Below, one piece after another: positions 9,988 through 21,059 of a stretch of 64,000 bases of DNA. How positions within the stretch are numbered: position 1 is the first letter of the stretch; each line of letters opens with the position of its first letter. The notes beneath the pieces are model-generated. The model searched no databases, was not told the origin of the DNA, and was given only the letters and a program-made list of their open reading frames with translations. The position numbers and the translations under genes are program-made. The stretch comes from Antilocapra americana (Eukaryota; Chordata; Mammalia; Artiodactyla; Antilocapridae): NCBI GenBank assembly GCA_007570785.1, contig ML664175.1:11447441-11511440 (forward strand), written 5' to 3'.

Positions 9988-10997
9988 CACCCCAATCAAA
10001 AAGTGGTCAAAAGACTCAAAAAGTGAACAAAAGACCCAAACAGACAGTTCTCTAAATAAAACATACAGATGGCTAATAAACACATGAAAAGATGCTCAAC
10101 TTCACTCATTATTAGAGAAACGCAAATCAAAACCACAATGAGCTATCATCTCATGCCGGTCAGACTGGCCATCATCAGAAAGTCCATAAACAATAGAGGC
10201 TGGAGAGGGTGCGGGGAAAAGGGAACCCTCTTACACTGCTGGTGGGAATGCAAACTGGTACAGCCACCATGGAGAACAGTATGGAGACTCTTTAAAAAAC
10301 TGGGAATAGAACTGCCATATGACCCAGGAATTCCACTGCTGGACATACACTTCCAGGAAACCAGAACTCAAAGAGACACATGTACCCCAATGTTCATTGC
10401 AACACTGCTTACAATAGCTTGGACATGGAAAAACCTAGATATCCAGACGAATGGATAAGAATATTGCAGTACATACACACAATGGAATATTTCTCAGCTA
10501 TAAAAAGGAACACATTTGAGTCAGTTCTAATGAGGTAGATGAACATGGAGCCTATCATACAGAGTAAAATAAGTCAGAAAGATATACAAATATACAAATA
10601 CTGTATATTAACACATATATATGAAATTTAGAAAGATGGTACCAATGAGCTTACATGCAGGGCAGCAAAGGAGACTCAGATGTAAAGAACAGACTTTTGG
10701 ACTTAGTGGGAGAAGGCGATGGTGGTATGATTTGAGAGAATAGTATTGAAACATGTACACTACCATGTATAAAATAGATGTCCAGTGCGAGTTCAATGTA
10801 TGAAGCAGGGAACCCAAAGCTGGTGCTCTGGGACAACTCAAAGGAATAGGGTAAAAAGGGAGGTGGGAGTGGGCTTCAGGATGGGGGGATACATGTATAC
10901 CTGTGGCCGATTCATGTTGATGTATGGCAAAAACCATCACAATATTGTAAAGTAATTACCCTCCAATCAATATAAATTAATTGAAAAAATAAATAAA
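9988..10997 (+). mobile_element. 5'-truncated L1 with 14-bp TSD
   Basis: About 1 kb of L1 3' sequence: the end of ORF2, then the 3' UTR of the ruminant type (gattcatgttgatgtatggc, caatattgtaaagtaatta), then an A-rich tail. The perfect duplication taaaatttgttcta at 9974-9987 and 10998-11011 defines both ends; its 5' T/A bases could be shared with the tail. Loss of the 5' end and a poly-A-like tail are the usual result of target-primed reverse transcription. Confidence 0.95.
10069..10458 (+). pseudogene. L1 ORF2 C-terminal fragment
   Basis: A 129-codon open frame encodes the C-terminal region of L1 ORF2. It includes the cysteine-rich part ([10 protein letters not shown] at residues ~57-66) and the conserved [15 protein letters not shown] block at about residues 90-104. 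The endonuclease and reverse-transcriptase domains are absent because the insertion is 5'-truncated, so the product cannot act in retrotransposition. Confidence 0.88.
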
Positions 10998-11279
10998 TAA
11001 AATTTGTTCTAAAAATCTCATCAGGATGCAATGATGAATCAAAACAGACAAGATGAAGATCAGCAAGAAAAAATTTGAAGTCCTTTTTTTAGGTCTATAA
11101 CACCACTTAGGAAGACATTGGAGAGAAGCTACCAAATAATCATCCTGTGACACAGGCCAGGGGTTTACAATTCAATCTGATGATGTGGTTTCCAAGTGTA
11201 AATTAAATCCAGGACAGTATTTTTTCCACCGTTAGCATTAGATATACTAATTTTGTTTCTTGAAATATTTTTGAATGGG

Positions 11280-11830
11280 ATATTTCAAGTTGTTGATTGC
11301 TGTATAATAAAGCACTCAAACTTATGGGCTTAAAAAGAAGTGTATTGTTATCTCTCATAAATCTCTACACTGACTGAGCTCAGATGAGCTGTTCTTCTAC
11401 TTGTTTTGCTTGGAATCTCGCTTGTAGTTGCAGTCAGTTAGTGGTTAGGTCTGCCAATACTCTGGACAGGAGTCCTCCATCGGCAAGACATATAAGATGG
11501 CTCCTTCATCCACAGAGGTGATGCCTTAGTTCTTCTCCATATGGCATCCCATCCCCTGGGGCCTTTCCTCTTCAGCAGCATAGCCAAACTATTACATGAT
11601 AGCTAGCTTCTAAGAGCACAAACATAAAAGCTGCTCATCTTTCTTAGGGCTTAGAACCAGAATTGCCACAGTCACTTCTGCCCATTCTGTGCAGGTCCAA
11701 GAAGAGCCAAAATTCAGTATGGAAGAGAACATGAAAGAATACCAGGAGGTATCATTATTGGAGGTCATCTTTGGAGTCCATTGGAGGAGGACAATCATGT
11801 TTATAATGAATATTACTCTAAAATTCATGC
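11280..11830 (-). mobile_element. Old LTR-like or MER-type mammalian repeat
   Basis: The stretch resembles a widespread mammalian repeat seen in this orientation as 'ttgctgtataataaagcactcaaacttatgggcttaaaa', followed by a 'gtagttgcagtcagttagtggtta' block and a 'cacttctgcccattct' block. I know the pattern but not the family name with certainty; it could be LTR-derived. Coordinates are approximate. Confidence 0.5.
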
Positions 11831-12179
11831 ATAACATGAAGGACAAATAAACTTGGGAATTTCAGCATAGACATGATGTTTTGCAAGTTCACCGCAGGTG
11901 TTTACAAATTCTTGGAGGACTGTGTACAAAAGAGAGCTTAGGTACATCCTGTATAGCCTCAGGGGACAAAATGAAGAATAGAGGTATGTTTCAATTCAAT
12001 TGTTAAGGACCTACTTTGTAGGGATTAAGAGAGAAGTTTCTGTCTGAACAGGAACTTTTATTAGTAACCTCTAACTCTCCTTTCAACTCTCAAAATCTAA
12101 GCTTCTAATCACATGCCTCCTTCTGTTAATCATTTCTTGGTATGTTAGTCCTATCTCTAGACTAAGCCAGATTTTAAAT

Positions 12180-12440
12180 TGAAGAAGCTGGATAGAGGGG
12201 TAAAAAGGTTTCTGGACTAGCTTCTGGTCTTAGCTTTGTCAAGTTATCTACTGTGTGCCTCTGGATCAGTCAAAGTCCCTGGGCCTCAATTTCTTCATCT
12301 GAAAACAAAGGGAATTGCATTCTAACCTCCCTCCCAGCACAAGTAAGTTTAATAAATGGAATCTTTGATAGGCTTACTTAATAATGAAATGGAAATTAAA
12401 GTAGACAAAGTACTTTAAATACTGCCTGGGCTATTGTCAG
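12180..12440 (-). repeat. MIR
   Basis: The MIR core is visible in reverse complement: tagctttgtcaagttatct, cctctggatcagtcaaagtccc, gggcctcaatttcttcatctg. It lies directly beside the BovB insertion at 12469. Confidence 0.7.
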
Positions 12441-12483
12441 TCCTTAATAAATATTAGCTCTCATTATTTCCATTTTTGTTCAG

Positions 12484-12729
12484 TCATTGAGCTATATCTG
12501 ACTCTTTGCATGTGACCCTATGCAAAGCACACCAGGCTTCCCTGTCCTTCACTATCTCCTGGAGTTTCCTCAAACTCATGTCCATTGAGTTAGTGATGCC
12601 ATCCAACCATCCCGTCCTCTGTTGCCCCCTTCTCCTCCTGCCTTCAATCTTTTGGAGCATCAGGGTCTTTTCCAGTGAGTTGGTTCTTTGCATCAGGTAG
12701 CCAAAGTATTGGAGCTTCAGCTTTAACAT
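12484..12729 (-). pseudogene. BovB C-terminal tail fragment
   Basis: The 81-codon frame carries the conserved C-terminal region of Bov[21 protein letters not shown] near its start, [20 protein letters not shown] in the middle, and [17 protein letters not shown] at the end. It is out of frame with the reverse-transcriptase fragments upstream, so the protein is dead. Confidence 0.85.
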
Positions 12730-12896
12730 CAGTCCTTCAATGAATATTCAGAGTTGATTTCCTTTAGGATTCACTGGTTTGACCTCCTTGCTGTCCAAGA
12801 GACTCTCAAAGGTCTTCTCTAGCACCAAAGTCGGAAAGCATCAATTCTTCAGTATTCAGCCTTCTTTATGTTTCAACTCTCAACATCCTTATATGA

Positions 12897-13190
12897 CTAC
12901 TGGGAAAACCAGAGTTTGACTATACAGACCTTTGTCAACAAAGTGATGTCTCTGCTTTTTAATATGCTGTCTGGATTTGTCTTAGCTTTTCTCCCAAGGA
13001 GCAAGCATCTCTTAATTCCATGGTTGCAGTCACCATCCACAGTGATTTTGGAGTCCAAGAAAATAAAATCTGTCACTGCTTCCACTTTTTCCCCTTCTAT
13101 TTGCCAGGAAGTGATGGGACTGGATGCCATGGTCTTAGCTTTTCTGTTGAGTTTTAAGCCAGCTTTTTCACTCTCTTCTTTCACCTTCAT
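12897..13190 (-). pseudogene. BovB RT-thumb region fragment
   Basis: The 97-codon frame begins with KVKEESEKAGLKLN, the block following the catalytic YADD box in BovB, and continues through VTDFIFLDSKITVDGDCNH. It sits next to the 13202-13513 fragment but a stop separates them. Confidence 0.85.
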
Positions 13191-13201
13191 CTAGAGACTC
13201 T

Positions 13202-13513
13202 TTAGTTCCTTTTGCTTTCTGCCACTAGGGTGGTGTCATTTGCATATCTGAGGTTGTTGATATTTCTCCTGGCAATCTTGATTCCAGCTTGTGCTTCATC
13301 CAGCCTGGCATTTCGCATGATGTATTCTATGCAGAATACATATAAGTTAAATAAGCAGGGTGACAAGATACAGTCTTGACATACTCCTTTCCCAATTTTA
13401 AGCCAGTCCATTGTTCCATGTCCAGGTCTAACTGTTGCTTCTTGACCTGCATACAGGTTTCTCAAGAGGCAGTAAGGTGGTGTGGTTTTCCCATCTCTTG
13501 AAGAATTTTCCAC
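13202..13513 (-). pseudogene. BovB RT active-site fragment (YAND)
   Basis: A 103-codon frame with the BovB blocks GKGVCQDCILSPCLFNLY (motif B region) and NNLRYANDTTLVAES (motif C). In active RTE elements the motif is YADD; here the first aspartate codon reads AAT (minus strand, 13238-13240), giving asparagine. The loss of one of the metal-binding aspartates would inactivate the enzyme. The remainder is degraded as well. Confidence 0.88.
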
Positions 13514-13749
13514 AGTCTGTTGTGATCCACACAGCCAAAGGCTTTCACATAGTCAATGAGGCAGAAGTAGATACTTTTTTGGAATGTTCTTGCTTTTTCA
13601 ATGATCCAACGGATGTTGTCAATTTGATCTGTGGTTCCTTTGCCTTTTCTAAATCCAGTTTGTACATCTGAAAGTTCTTGGTTCATATACTGTTGAAGCC
13701 TAGCTTGAAGGGTTTTGAGCATTACCTTGCTAGCATGTGAAATGAGCAC
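13462..13749 (-). pseudogene. BovB RT motif-A fragment
   Basis: The 95-codon frame carries SHASKVMLKTLQARLQQYM, GFRKGKGTTDQI, and the motif A region LIDYVKAFGCVDHNRL. The first aspartate of motif A is kept, while the AFD triplet expected in the family reads AFG. It overlaps the next fragment in another frame, showing a frameshift near 13490. Confidence 0.86.
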
Positions 13750-13761
13750 AATTGTACAGTT

Positions 13762-14073
13762 TTAACATTCTTTGGTATTGCCCTTCTCTGAGATTGGAAT
13801 GAAAACTGATGTTTTCCAGTCCTGTGGCCACTGATGCATTTTCCAAATTTGCTGGTATACTGACTGCAGCACTTTAACAGCATCATCTTTTAGGATTTGA
13901 AATAACTCAGATGGTATTCCATCCCCTCGACTAGCTTTGTTTGTACTAATGATTCCTAAAGTCCATTTGACTTCACACTCCAGAATGTCTGGCTCTAGGT
14001 GAGTGACCACACCATGATGGTTATCCTGGTGCTTAAGACCTTTTCTGTACATGGTTACTTCTATGGTTATCAT
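13762..14073 (-). pseudogene. BovB RT N-terminal fragment
   Basis: A 103-codon frame with THLEPDILECEVKW, NKASRGDGIPSELFQILKD and WPQDWKTSVFIPI, the region just before the RT fingers in BovB. The first ~10 codons run beyond the BovB boundary. It is the most 5' part left in this copy. Confidence 0.86.
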
Positions 14074-14243
14074 TATTATAATATTTTCTGATTCAGAAAT
14101 TATGTATACAATAGAATTATGAGTTGCTTTAGACCTTCAGTTTGTTTGCTGTGCTCAATGGTGATCAAAAAATGACTCGGAATCATTTCCTGTCTAAGTC
14201 TCTTCATCTGGTAACCAGGAGACCTTCATGTCCTTGTATAGGG

Positions 14244-14441
14244 CAAACTGAAAGTGAAGTCGTGTCCGACTCTTTGCAACCCCATGGACTGCAGCCAGGC
14301 TCCTCTGTCCGTGGGGTTCTCCAAGCAAGAATATTGGAGTGGGTTGCCATTTCCTTCTCCAGGAGATCTTCCCAACCCAGGGATCGAACCCAGGTCTCCC
14401 ACATTGCAGGCAGACGCTTTACCATCTGAGCCACCAGCAAA
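14244..14441 (-). mobile_element. Bov-tA SINE
   Basis: A well-preserved reverse copy with clear Bov-A body and tRNA half (B box in reverse complement at gggatcgaaccc; head at ctgagccacca). It is one of the less diverged copies in the window. Confidence 0.93.
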
Positions 14442-14567
14442 GCTGCCCTTTGTAAATAATTGCATTAAATCTGAAGTGGCTCCTCCCTCGCTCTGTGCCC
14501 ACCAGAGGGCAGCAAAGAAAAAGGACAAATCTATTCTCAGATAAGGTACCAAACACAGGAAGATAAT

Positions 14568-14766
14568 AGGGCTTCCCTGGTGGCTCAGTGGTAAAGAATC
14601 AGCCTGCCAAGCAGGAGTCTCAGGGGATTAGATCTGTGGGTCAGGAAGATCCCTTGGAGAAGGAAACGGCAACCAGCTCCAGTATTCTTGCCTGGAAAAT
14701 CCCATGGACAGAGGAGCCTGATGGGGTATAGTCCATGGGGGCGCAAAAGAGTCGGACACAACTTAG
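14568..14766 (+). mobile_element. Bov-tA SINE
   Basis: A forward copy beginning agggcttccctggtggctca and ending gtcggacacaactta. The B box is decayed (the region near 14625-14642 is rearranged). It lies between two minus-strand copies, forming an alternating cluster. Confidence 0.92.
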
Positions 14767-14857
14767 CTTTTGGAAGTCTCCAGTTTCACCCCATCCGCTA
14801 AGAACTCAATACATAAGAGGAAAGGGGATTTTCCAAGGTTACCAAGTAATAAGTGGT

Positions 14858-15059
14858 TGAAAAGTGAAAGTGGAAGCCGCTCGGTGGTGTCTGACTCTTT
14901 GAGACCCCATGGACTATACAGTCCATGCAATTCTCCAGGCCAATATACTGGAGTGGGTAGCCATTTCCTTCTCCAGGGGATCTTCCCAACCCAGGGAGAA
15001 AACCCAGGTCTCCCTCATTGCTGGCAGATTCTTTACCAGCTGAGCCACCAGGGAAGCCC
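14858..15059 (-). mobile_element. Bov-tA SINE with 10-bp TSD
   Basis: A reverse copy whose target duplication aataagtggt is found at 14848-14857 and 15060-15069. The tRNA half ends in ctgagccaccagggaagccc. It belongs to the type carrying gaaaagtgaaagt at the tail end. Confidence 0.93.
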
Positions 15060-15184
15060 AATAAGTGGTAAGTCCTCAGAAAAACAAGCTTGTGATCTCA
15101 GTCCTCGTTTCTGAGTCTTTGACCTATGGTAATTTTTACGTTTCCATGTTGCTTCCTAGCGATAAAGCACTGTAAACTCAACAT

Positions 15185-15420
15185 CCTCTGTGGCCTCAGT
15201 TCTCTCACAGCATAGTCTTGGGTTTGAATCCTGACTCTACTCCTCACCAACTGTGTGACCATGGGCAAGTTACACAGCCTCTCCAAGATTCGGAATCATG
15301 TCTTATGATTATTATGGTTATAATAATTACAATTCTTTCAAAGGGTTGTGGAGAAGAGTAAATAAAAAATTGTAATGGAAGTCATGTAGTGGAAAATGTC
15401 CTGTGGCATTTTACGCCTTG
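15185..15420 (-). repeat. MIR
   Basis: The MIR core reads gggtttgaatcctgactctac, ccaactgtgtgaccatgggcaagtt and gcctctccaagattcgg, an excellent match to the MIR consensus in reverse complement. Confidence 0.8.
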
Positions 15421-15462
15421 AATTTACAAGGTGCCTTCATAGCTGTGAATACCTATTTTTGT

Positions 15463-15487
15463 AAAAAAAAAAAAAATTTTTTTTTTT
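15463..15487. repeat. A14T11 tract
   Basis: Fourteen A are followed without spacer by eleven T, an inverted repeat on its own. Such junctions can come from two facing poly-A tails, but I cannot identify an element on either side. Confidence 0.8.
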
Positions 15488-16225
15488 ATCTAAATGAATT
15501 TAAACCAATGTAAGTCTCAAACTCAGATGCTTTTAGGAGCCAGCTATTTGAATAAAGCTGCCTGGATATACAACAACAAGGACTTCTAGGGATTGTGGCA
15601 AACCACAGGGTTGTGGCCATGGAAGACAATTAAACTTTACCAGGAGAAAATTCAAGCCTAGTGTTGCCAGATCTTCCAAAATGTCAAGAGAAATTGACAG
15701 TCTGGGTTTTTATGTGCAAATTTCTGATTTTTTAAGAAATACTGTATAGACCAAATAAAATCCAGACCAGCAGCTTGTTATGCCTGCTTTCAAAGCTAAT
15801 TTTAGAGTTCCATATGCAGACACACAACACACTAGAATTGAGAAGCTCAATCCAACAAATTCAGGAGAAGAAATGCTGCCTCTAATTTGGAGGGAATGTG
15901 CCAATAATACAAACATACAGGGTTGTTTTTCCAAGGACCTTACTCAGCAGACACATTGAACCCTTGGGTTCAATCTTGCCATCTCTGGTATATCCTCCAG
16001 CATTCCTTGATATCTTTAGTTTTTCTGTTCATTCCATGCCTGATACCATTTAAGTTGCCACAGTCTTCCAGGTTGCCTATAAATTATACATTCCACATGA
16101 TATATTTTTTTCTTTATAAGGTAGAGAATAACATTTCACAATTTTATAAATATAACATTCATTTTTATTTAACAGCTACCTTCATTAGATATTCATTGAA
16201 AAAAGTCCTCTGTAAGCAACGACTA

Positions 16226-16355
16226 CTGCTGCTGCTGCTGCTGCGTCACTTCAGTCGTGTCCGACTCTGTGTGACCCCATAGACGGCAGCCCACCAGGCT
16301 CCACCGGCCCTGGGATTCAAGAACACTGGAGTGGGTTGCCATTTCCTTCTCCAAT
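16226..16355 (-). mobile_element. Bov-A half with (CTG)n tail
   Basis: A 5'-truncated reverse copy: the CTG repeat (16226-16242 region) is its 3' tail, followed by the Bov-A body up to ccatttccttctccaa. Flanks gcaacgacta (16216-16225) and gcaatgacta (16356-16365) form a 10-bp TSD with one mismatch. The low divergence and trinucleotide tail suggest a young insertion. Confidence 0.9.
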
Positions 16356-16365
16356 GCAATGACTA

Positions 16366-17214
16366 GACAGGGAAAAGGGGTTGAGTTGTATAGAATCTTT
16401 TTATATCAAACAGTAATACACAGTAAAAAAATAAAAGTCATTTTGTGCCAGTCAACAAAGGAAAATAAACTGGGCACATTAGACTAGCAAAGAGAAAACA
16501 CAGTATTGAGTGAAAGTGAAAAAAGGGGGCAGTGTGAACTAGCAGAATAGTTCAATTGAAACTTCTTAAAGATGCTTAGTTGTTTTCAGCTCTCTACCTT
16601 GACAGGTTTAAGCCCTGCAGTTTTTGCCTAATTTTCATAGAGCATCTCCACCACATCTCCCTTCCTTTGTGGAAGAAAGGCTGATTGGGAAACCTGTTTG
16701 TTTTTCATTGGTTTACAATCTTGCGAAATGTCCTTGGGCAAGCTACCCTTCGGACATTATGAGAAGACACCGACCTGTGTACAGCCTTTTGTTTAAACCT
16801 GAGGTTTCCAATTAGCACAGCCAAGATATAATTATGTCGACTTGGTTCTGTTATGATTTGTTTCAAAGAAGCTTTTTTAAAGTCAGCCAAAGAATGTTAA
16901 AGAAACATGCCCTAGCCAGGTCAGTGAGAGTGGCACCAAGTTAATGAAACAAGGAGACAGTGAGGCGGGGTAGACATGACAGGGATTGAGTGAGAGGGCC
17001 TTGAGCACAAGGCGTCCTGTAGTCTAGACACTCATGTCTAATGAGGAGAGAGACAGGGAACCAATATCAAGGGCTTGTGTGTGCCCTGCCTTCCCCCAGT
17101 CATTTTGATATGGAAAAACCAGTGTGATACTGAAAGAGATTAAAAATCATTTTACATGCCAAAGAAAGTGAGGTTAATTTTTATGAAACACAGTAAAGAA
17201 TAGTGGAAATAACA
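16366..17214. other. Unassigned sequence
   Basis: No gene or repeat family is recognised. Frames of 61-63 codons on both strands overlap and look random. Confidence 0.4.
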
Positions 17215-17335
17215 CTGGAGACTCAGTCCTCTTGCTTGTTAACTGTGGTCTTGAACAAGCTATTAACTTCTTTGGGTTTTAATCTTACAGTCTAGAAAAT
17301 GAAAGGTTTAGAAGACAAAAGTCCAAGGATTCCTC
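17215..17335 (-). repeat. MIR fragment
   Basis: The block ttaactgtggtcttgaacaagc, taacttctttgggtttt and agaaaatgaaaggtt follows the MIR core in reverse complement. It is short and diverged. Confidence 0.6.
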
Positions 17336-17715
17336 CAGGTCTGATGGTGCCTTGTCTGGCATCTTCTCCAATTTTTTTAATTTTGAAAAATTTCAAGTCT
17401 ATAGAAAAGATAAATGACTTAAAGTAACATCCATATACTCTTTACTTAGATTTACCAATTGTCAACATTTTGCTGAATTTGCTTTAACTTTATTTCTCTG
17501 TTGCTATCTATCAATCAATCAATCAATCATCTTTCTATTCATATACAGAGGAAATACAGGAGGAAAAGTATATATTTTTATCATCTGTTAAGTCATTTAA
17601 ATTAAGTTGCAGACATTCATGACATTTCATTGCTAAATAGTTCATCATGCATCTCCTGAGAATAAAGATCTTCTACATAGCCACAATGTCACATTCACAT
17701 CTAAGAAATTGACAA

Positions 17716-17915
17716 TTCCATGGTAAAGAATCCACCTGCAATGCAGGAGATGCTGCTTCAATCCCTGGGTCGGGGAGATCCTCTGGGGAAGGAAATGGCA
17801 ACCCACTCCAGTATTCTTGCCTGGAGAATCCCATGGACATGGGAGCCTGGCAGGCTACAGTCCATGGGGTCACAAAGAGTTGGACACAACAACAACAAAA
17901 TAACAACAACAATAT
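17716..17915 (+). mobile_element. Bov-tA SINE nested in L1M
   Basis: A forward copy lacking the first ~18 bp of the tRNA head; it starts at atggtaaagaatccacc and ends in an (AAC)n-type tail. The Bov-A body is highly conserved. The host L1M sequence continues on both sides. Confidence 0.9.
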
Positions 17916-18559
17916 AATCCAATATCCAATATTCAATTCATATCCATATTTCTACAACTGTACCAAATTCTTGCATCGATTGTTATGCTTTTAGCCTTTC
18001 AGGCCATAGTGTTTCAAAACAGTGAACAGTGCTCCTCTTTCTCTTTGTCCTTTGTTTAAACTTATATATGTTGACTTTGTGAGAAATTCAGTTATTTTTA
18101 GAACACTTTGCACACTCCAAATAAGGCAGATTGTTTCCTTGTGGTGTAGTTAACATGTTCCTCTAACTCTGCATTTCCTGTACACTGAAAGGGCTGGCAG
18201 CTTGATCAGATTCAGATTAGACATTTCTGCCAAGATGCATCTTAAGCAATTTTGTGTTCTTCACGTTGCATCATGCCAGGAGTCACACAATGGATTGTCC
18301 CAGTATCTGTGATGTTAAGTTTGGCCTCTTGGTTAAGGTGGTGATGGCCAGATCTCTCTAGAGTAAAAGTACATTTCTTCTCCTTTGTCATTAGTACCTG
18401 TGGGTTAAAACTATGATGCCACATGAATAGACTGTCTTAGCATCCACTGAAGATCCTTACCTGAATTCATCATTATGTTGGGATTACAGGGACTGTCTCA
18501 TTGTATCCTTCCATGTTTATTAACTACCATTCTTTTGTAAAAATGAGCTTTCTTTTTAT

Positions 18560-18690
18560 TCTTTCTTCTCTCTCTCTTTCTCTGTTCTCTACTTCTCTTT
18601 CTGTTCTCTGTTCTTCTCTCTCTCTATTCTCCCTTTCTCTTTCCCCCTCCCCCTGCGCCCCCACCCTTTCCTTCTCCCTCTCTTTCAAAT
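18560..18690. repeat. CT-rich low-complexity tract
   Basis: The plus strand is almost purely pyrimidine for about 130 bp, mostly (TCTC)n with C runs near 18640-18665. An 89-codon frame across it is a serine/leucine artefact. Confidence 0.85.
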
Positions 18691-19030
18691 TACTATGGTC
18701 TCATGAATTTCATACATATTTAATGTGTTATAAACAGTTACATTCTTTGTTCTTTTCAATGTCCAAATGATCCCAAACGTGGCTAGAGGCAGAGTCTTTA
18801 AGATAGATCCTGAATGCGTTTTATAAGAACACACTGGTTTTTAAGTTTCTCCCTGTTGTCTAGCAATACAAAATATTTCTGATTCACTAGATATGGATTC
18901 AGCCATTCTCTAAGGAGTCCTTTTTCTTTTTAATGGAAAATGATACTTGCATCAAGATCTTGGCAATAAGTGTGCTCATTGCCAATAAGTGTCATTACAT
19001 GTAAGTCCTTTCAAGTGGATAAAGCCAGGA

Positions 19031-19031
<1 letters not shown>

Positions 19032-19067
<36 letters not shown>

Positions 19068-19094
19068 TAAATAGTGTATATATATATATATATA
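19032..19094. repeat. Bipartite (TA)n microsatellite
   Basis: Two (TA)n blocks of about 16 and 9 units flank a short spacer (gtataaatagtg). The tract is self-complementary and could extrude as a cruciform. Length polymorphism is likely. Confidence 0.9.
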
Positions 19095-19834
19095 AATTCC
19101 TATATTCAAATTTAATATAAAAGGTTTTAAAATTTTTCTTTTATTTTTTGTTTTTATTTCTTTTCTCTTAAAATCCTGACTCCTAATACTATATCTAGTT
19201 ACATGTTTTTTCTTTAATATTGATATATAGTTCCAAAATTGTAATACTAACATTACTAACAACTAATGGGCATACTAAATCTTTAGTTGCCTTTGAATTC
19301 CTTATGTTAAAGTAGGTCCCACTAAGGGATGGTGAGCCAAGCTCCTAATGCATACTGAATTTTACTTGAATCACTTCTTTTTTCCTTGTGGTTATTTTAT
19401 CAATATGATATACAGCTGAATTCATTTTTTTTAAATTGTATTCCAATTTAGAGTTTGCTTTTATTTTAATTTTCCAGATATATAATATACATCCTCCTGC
19501 ATCCACTCCTTCTACCCCAGTCCCACTCCTCCTCCTTATATATATTAATACTTTCTGGTTTATTCCTTGTATGTGTATGTCTGTGTGTCTGTGTGTTTGC
19601 TTGTTTTTGTTTGTTTCCTTGCTCTGCAAAACACACCTTTTCCTTTCTTCCTAGGCAAAAGATATCCTACTATACATGTTTTTCTACCTTGCTTCTTTCA
19701 CCAAACAGTGTATCCTAAAAGTTACCGAAATTCATTCATAAAGTTCTTTATCACTCTTTTTCCTGTATCACCAGATATTTTCAAAGGAATATTTTCACAG
19801 TGAGACTTCATAAAATAAGAACTAATACGTACTT

Positions 19835-19990
19835 GACACTGTGTCAGCAGATTTTAAAGGTGGAAATGGAGATCAAGTGAACCAATTTCTCCACTTCACA
19901 GCTGTGTAAACTGAGGCTCAGAGGGGTGAGATGACTGACCCCATGGAGCAGATGCTGGCCTCAAAGCCCAGATTCCCCATCAGGACTGCA
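19835..19990 (+). repeat. MIR
   Basis: The forward MIR core is visible: gtacttgacactgtgtcagc, ttctccacttcacagctgtg and taaactgaggctcagaggggtg. Confidence 0.7.
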
Positions 19991-20134
19991 GAGCTAATCC
20001 CAGAGGGCAGGAAAGCTGCTGTGAAAGCCCACTGCTAGCATTCCCTCTGGGATTACCCTGCTCTAGAGAGAGCTATCTCAACAAAGATCTCACTCCCTCC
20101 AAGGTAAGCCTGCCTCCACAGACAGGCTTATCTT

Positions 20135-20903
20135 GCAGGTATAAGGGTATAGAGAAAATGGAACTTTCTTACACTGTTGGTGGGAATGAAAACTGATAAC
20201 CACTATGGAGAACAATATAGAGATTTCTTTTAAATCTAGGAATAAAACTACCATACAACCCAGCAAGCCCACTACTAGACATACACCCTGAGGAAATCAG
20301 AACTGAAAAAGACACATGTATCGCATTGTTTACTGCAGCACTATTTACAATAACTAAGACATTGAAGCAACCTAGATGTCCAAATGAATGAATAAGAGAG
20401 TTGTGGTACACGGACACAATGGAATATTACTCAGCTATAAAAAGGAATGCATTTGAGTAAGTTCTAATGAGGTGGAGGAACCTAGAGCCTATTATACAGA
20501 GTGAAGCAAGTCAGAAAGAGAAAGACAAATACCATATATTAACACATGTATATGGAATCTAGAAAGATGGTGCCTATGAGCAATCCTACATGCAGGGCAG
20601 CAAAGGAGACACAAAGAACAGGCTTTTGGACTCAATGGGAAAAGGTGAGGGTGGGATGATTTGAGAGAATAACATAGAGATATATACATTACCATATGCA
20701 AAACAGATAGCCAGTGGAAATTTGATGTATCACACCGGGCACCCAAAGCTCTGGGACAGCCTGGAGGGACAGGGTAGGGAGGGAGGTAGGAGGGGAGTTC
20801 AGGAAAGAAGGGACACATGTATGCCTATGGCTGATTCATATTGATGTATGGAAAAAAACATCACAATATTGTGAAGTAATTAGCCTCCAGTTTAAAAAAA
20901 AAA
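20135..20903 (+). mobile_element. 5'-truncated L1 3' end
   Basis: This is a forward L1 from the ORF2 C-terminus (ttacactgttggtgggaatg) to the 3' UTR (ggctgattcatattgatgtatgg, caatattgtgaagtaatt) and a run of 11 A at 20893-20903. It parallels the copy at 9988-10997 but is more broken. I could not find a TSD. Confidence 0.9.
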
Positions 20904-21059
20904 AGTCAAGTCCCCTTAGCCCCAACTCAGACATTCTGAAGGGCCACTCCAGCTCCAAAATCCCATGGGGTAAGCTGAGCCCTTGTGACTGTATCCTAGC
21001 GCCACTTCTCTTCCACCCATTCCCACTTCCTGACTTTCCAGGCTTTGACCCCAAGGACG

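Larger units (their letters stand above)
12469..14069 (-). mobile_element. BovB LINE (RTE clade), 5'-truncated
   Basis: About 1.6 kb of BovB in reverse orientation. The 3' end lies near 12470 and the 5' truncation near 14060. It covers most of the reverse-transcriptase domain and the C-terminal part, but no endonuclease. The short repeat tcattatt at 12461-12468 and 14070-14077 is a candidate TSD, though its low complexity lowers confidence. The coding sequence is broken into several frames, and the catalytic YADD box reads YAND. Confidence 0.92.
17370..19800 (-). mobile_element. Old L1M element, long 3' region
   Basis: The segment follows a long L1M 3' sequence in antisense order: the 'agatttaccaattgtcaacattttgctgaatttgc' block, 'agttgcagacattcatgac', 'gcatctcctgagaataaagatcttct', 'gttaagtttggcctcttggttaaggtggtg', and near the end 'ttgcttctttcaccaaacagtgtatcc'. 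It is interrupted by a Bov-tA at 17716-17915, a CT-rich tract and a TA microsatellite. The subfamily is uncertain, and parts around 19110-19480 are only loosely supported. Confidence 0.65.

Noticed and set aside
18501..18770. 89-codon Ser/Leu-rich frame
   Set aside because: It is the translation of a CT-rich low-complexity tract.
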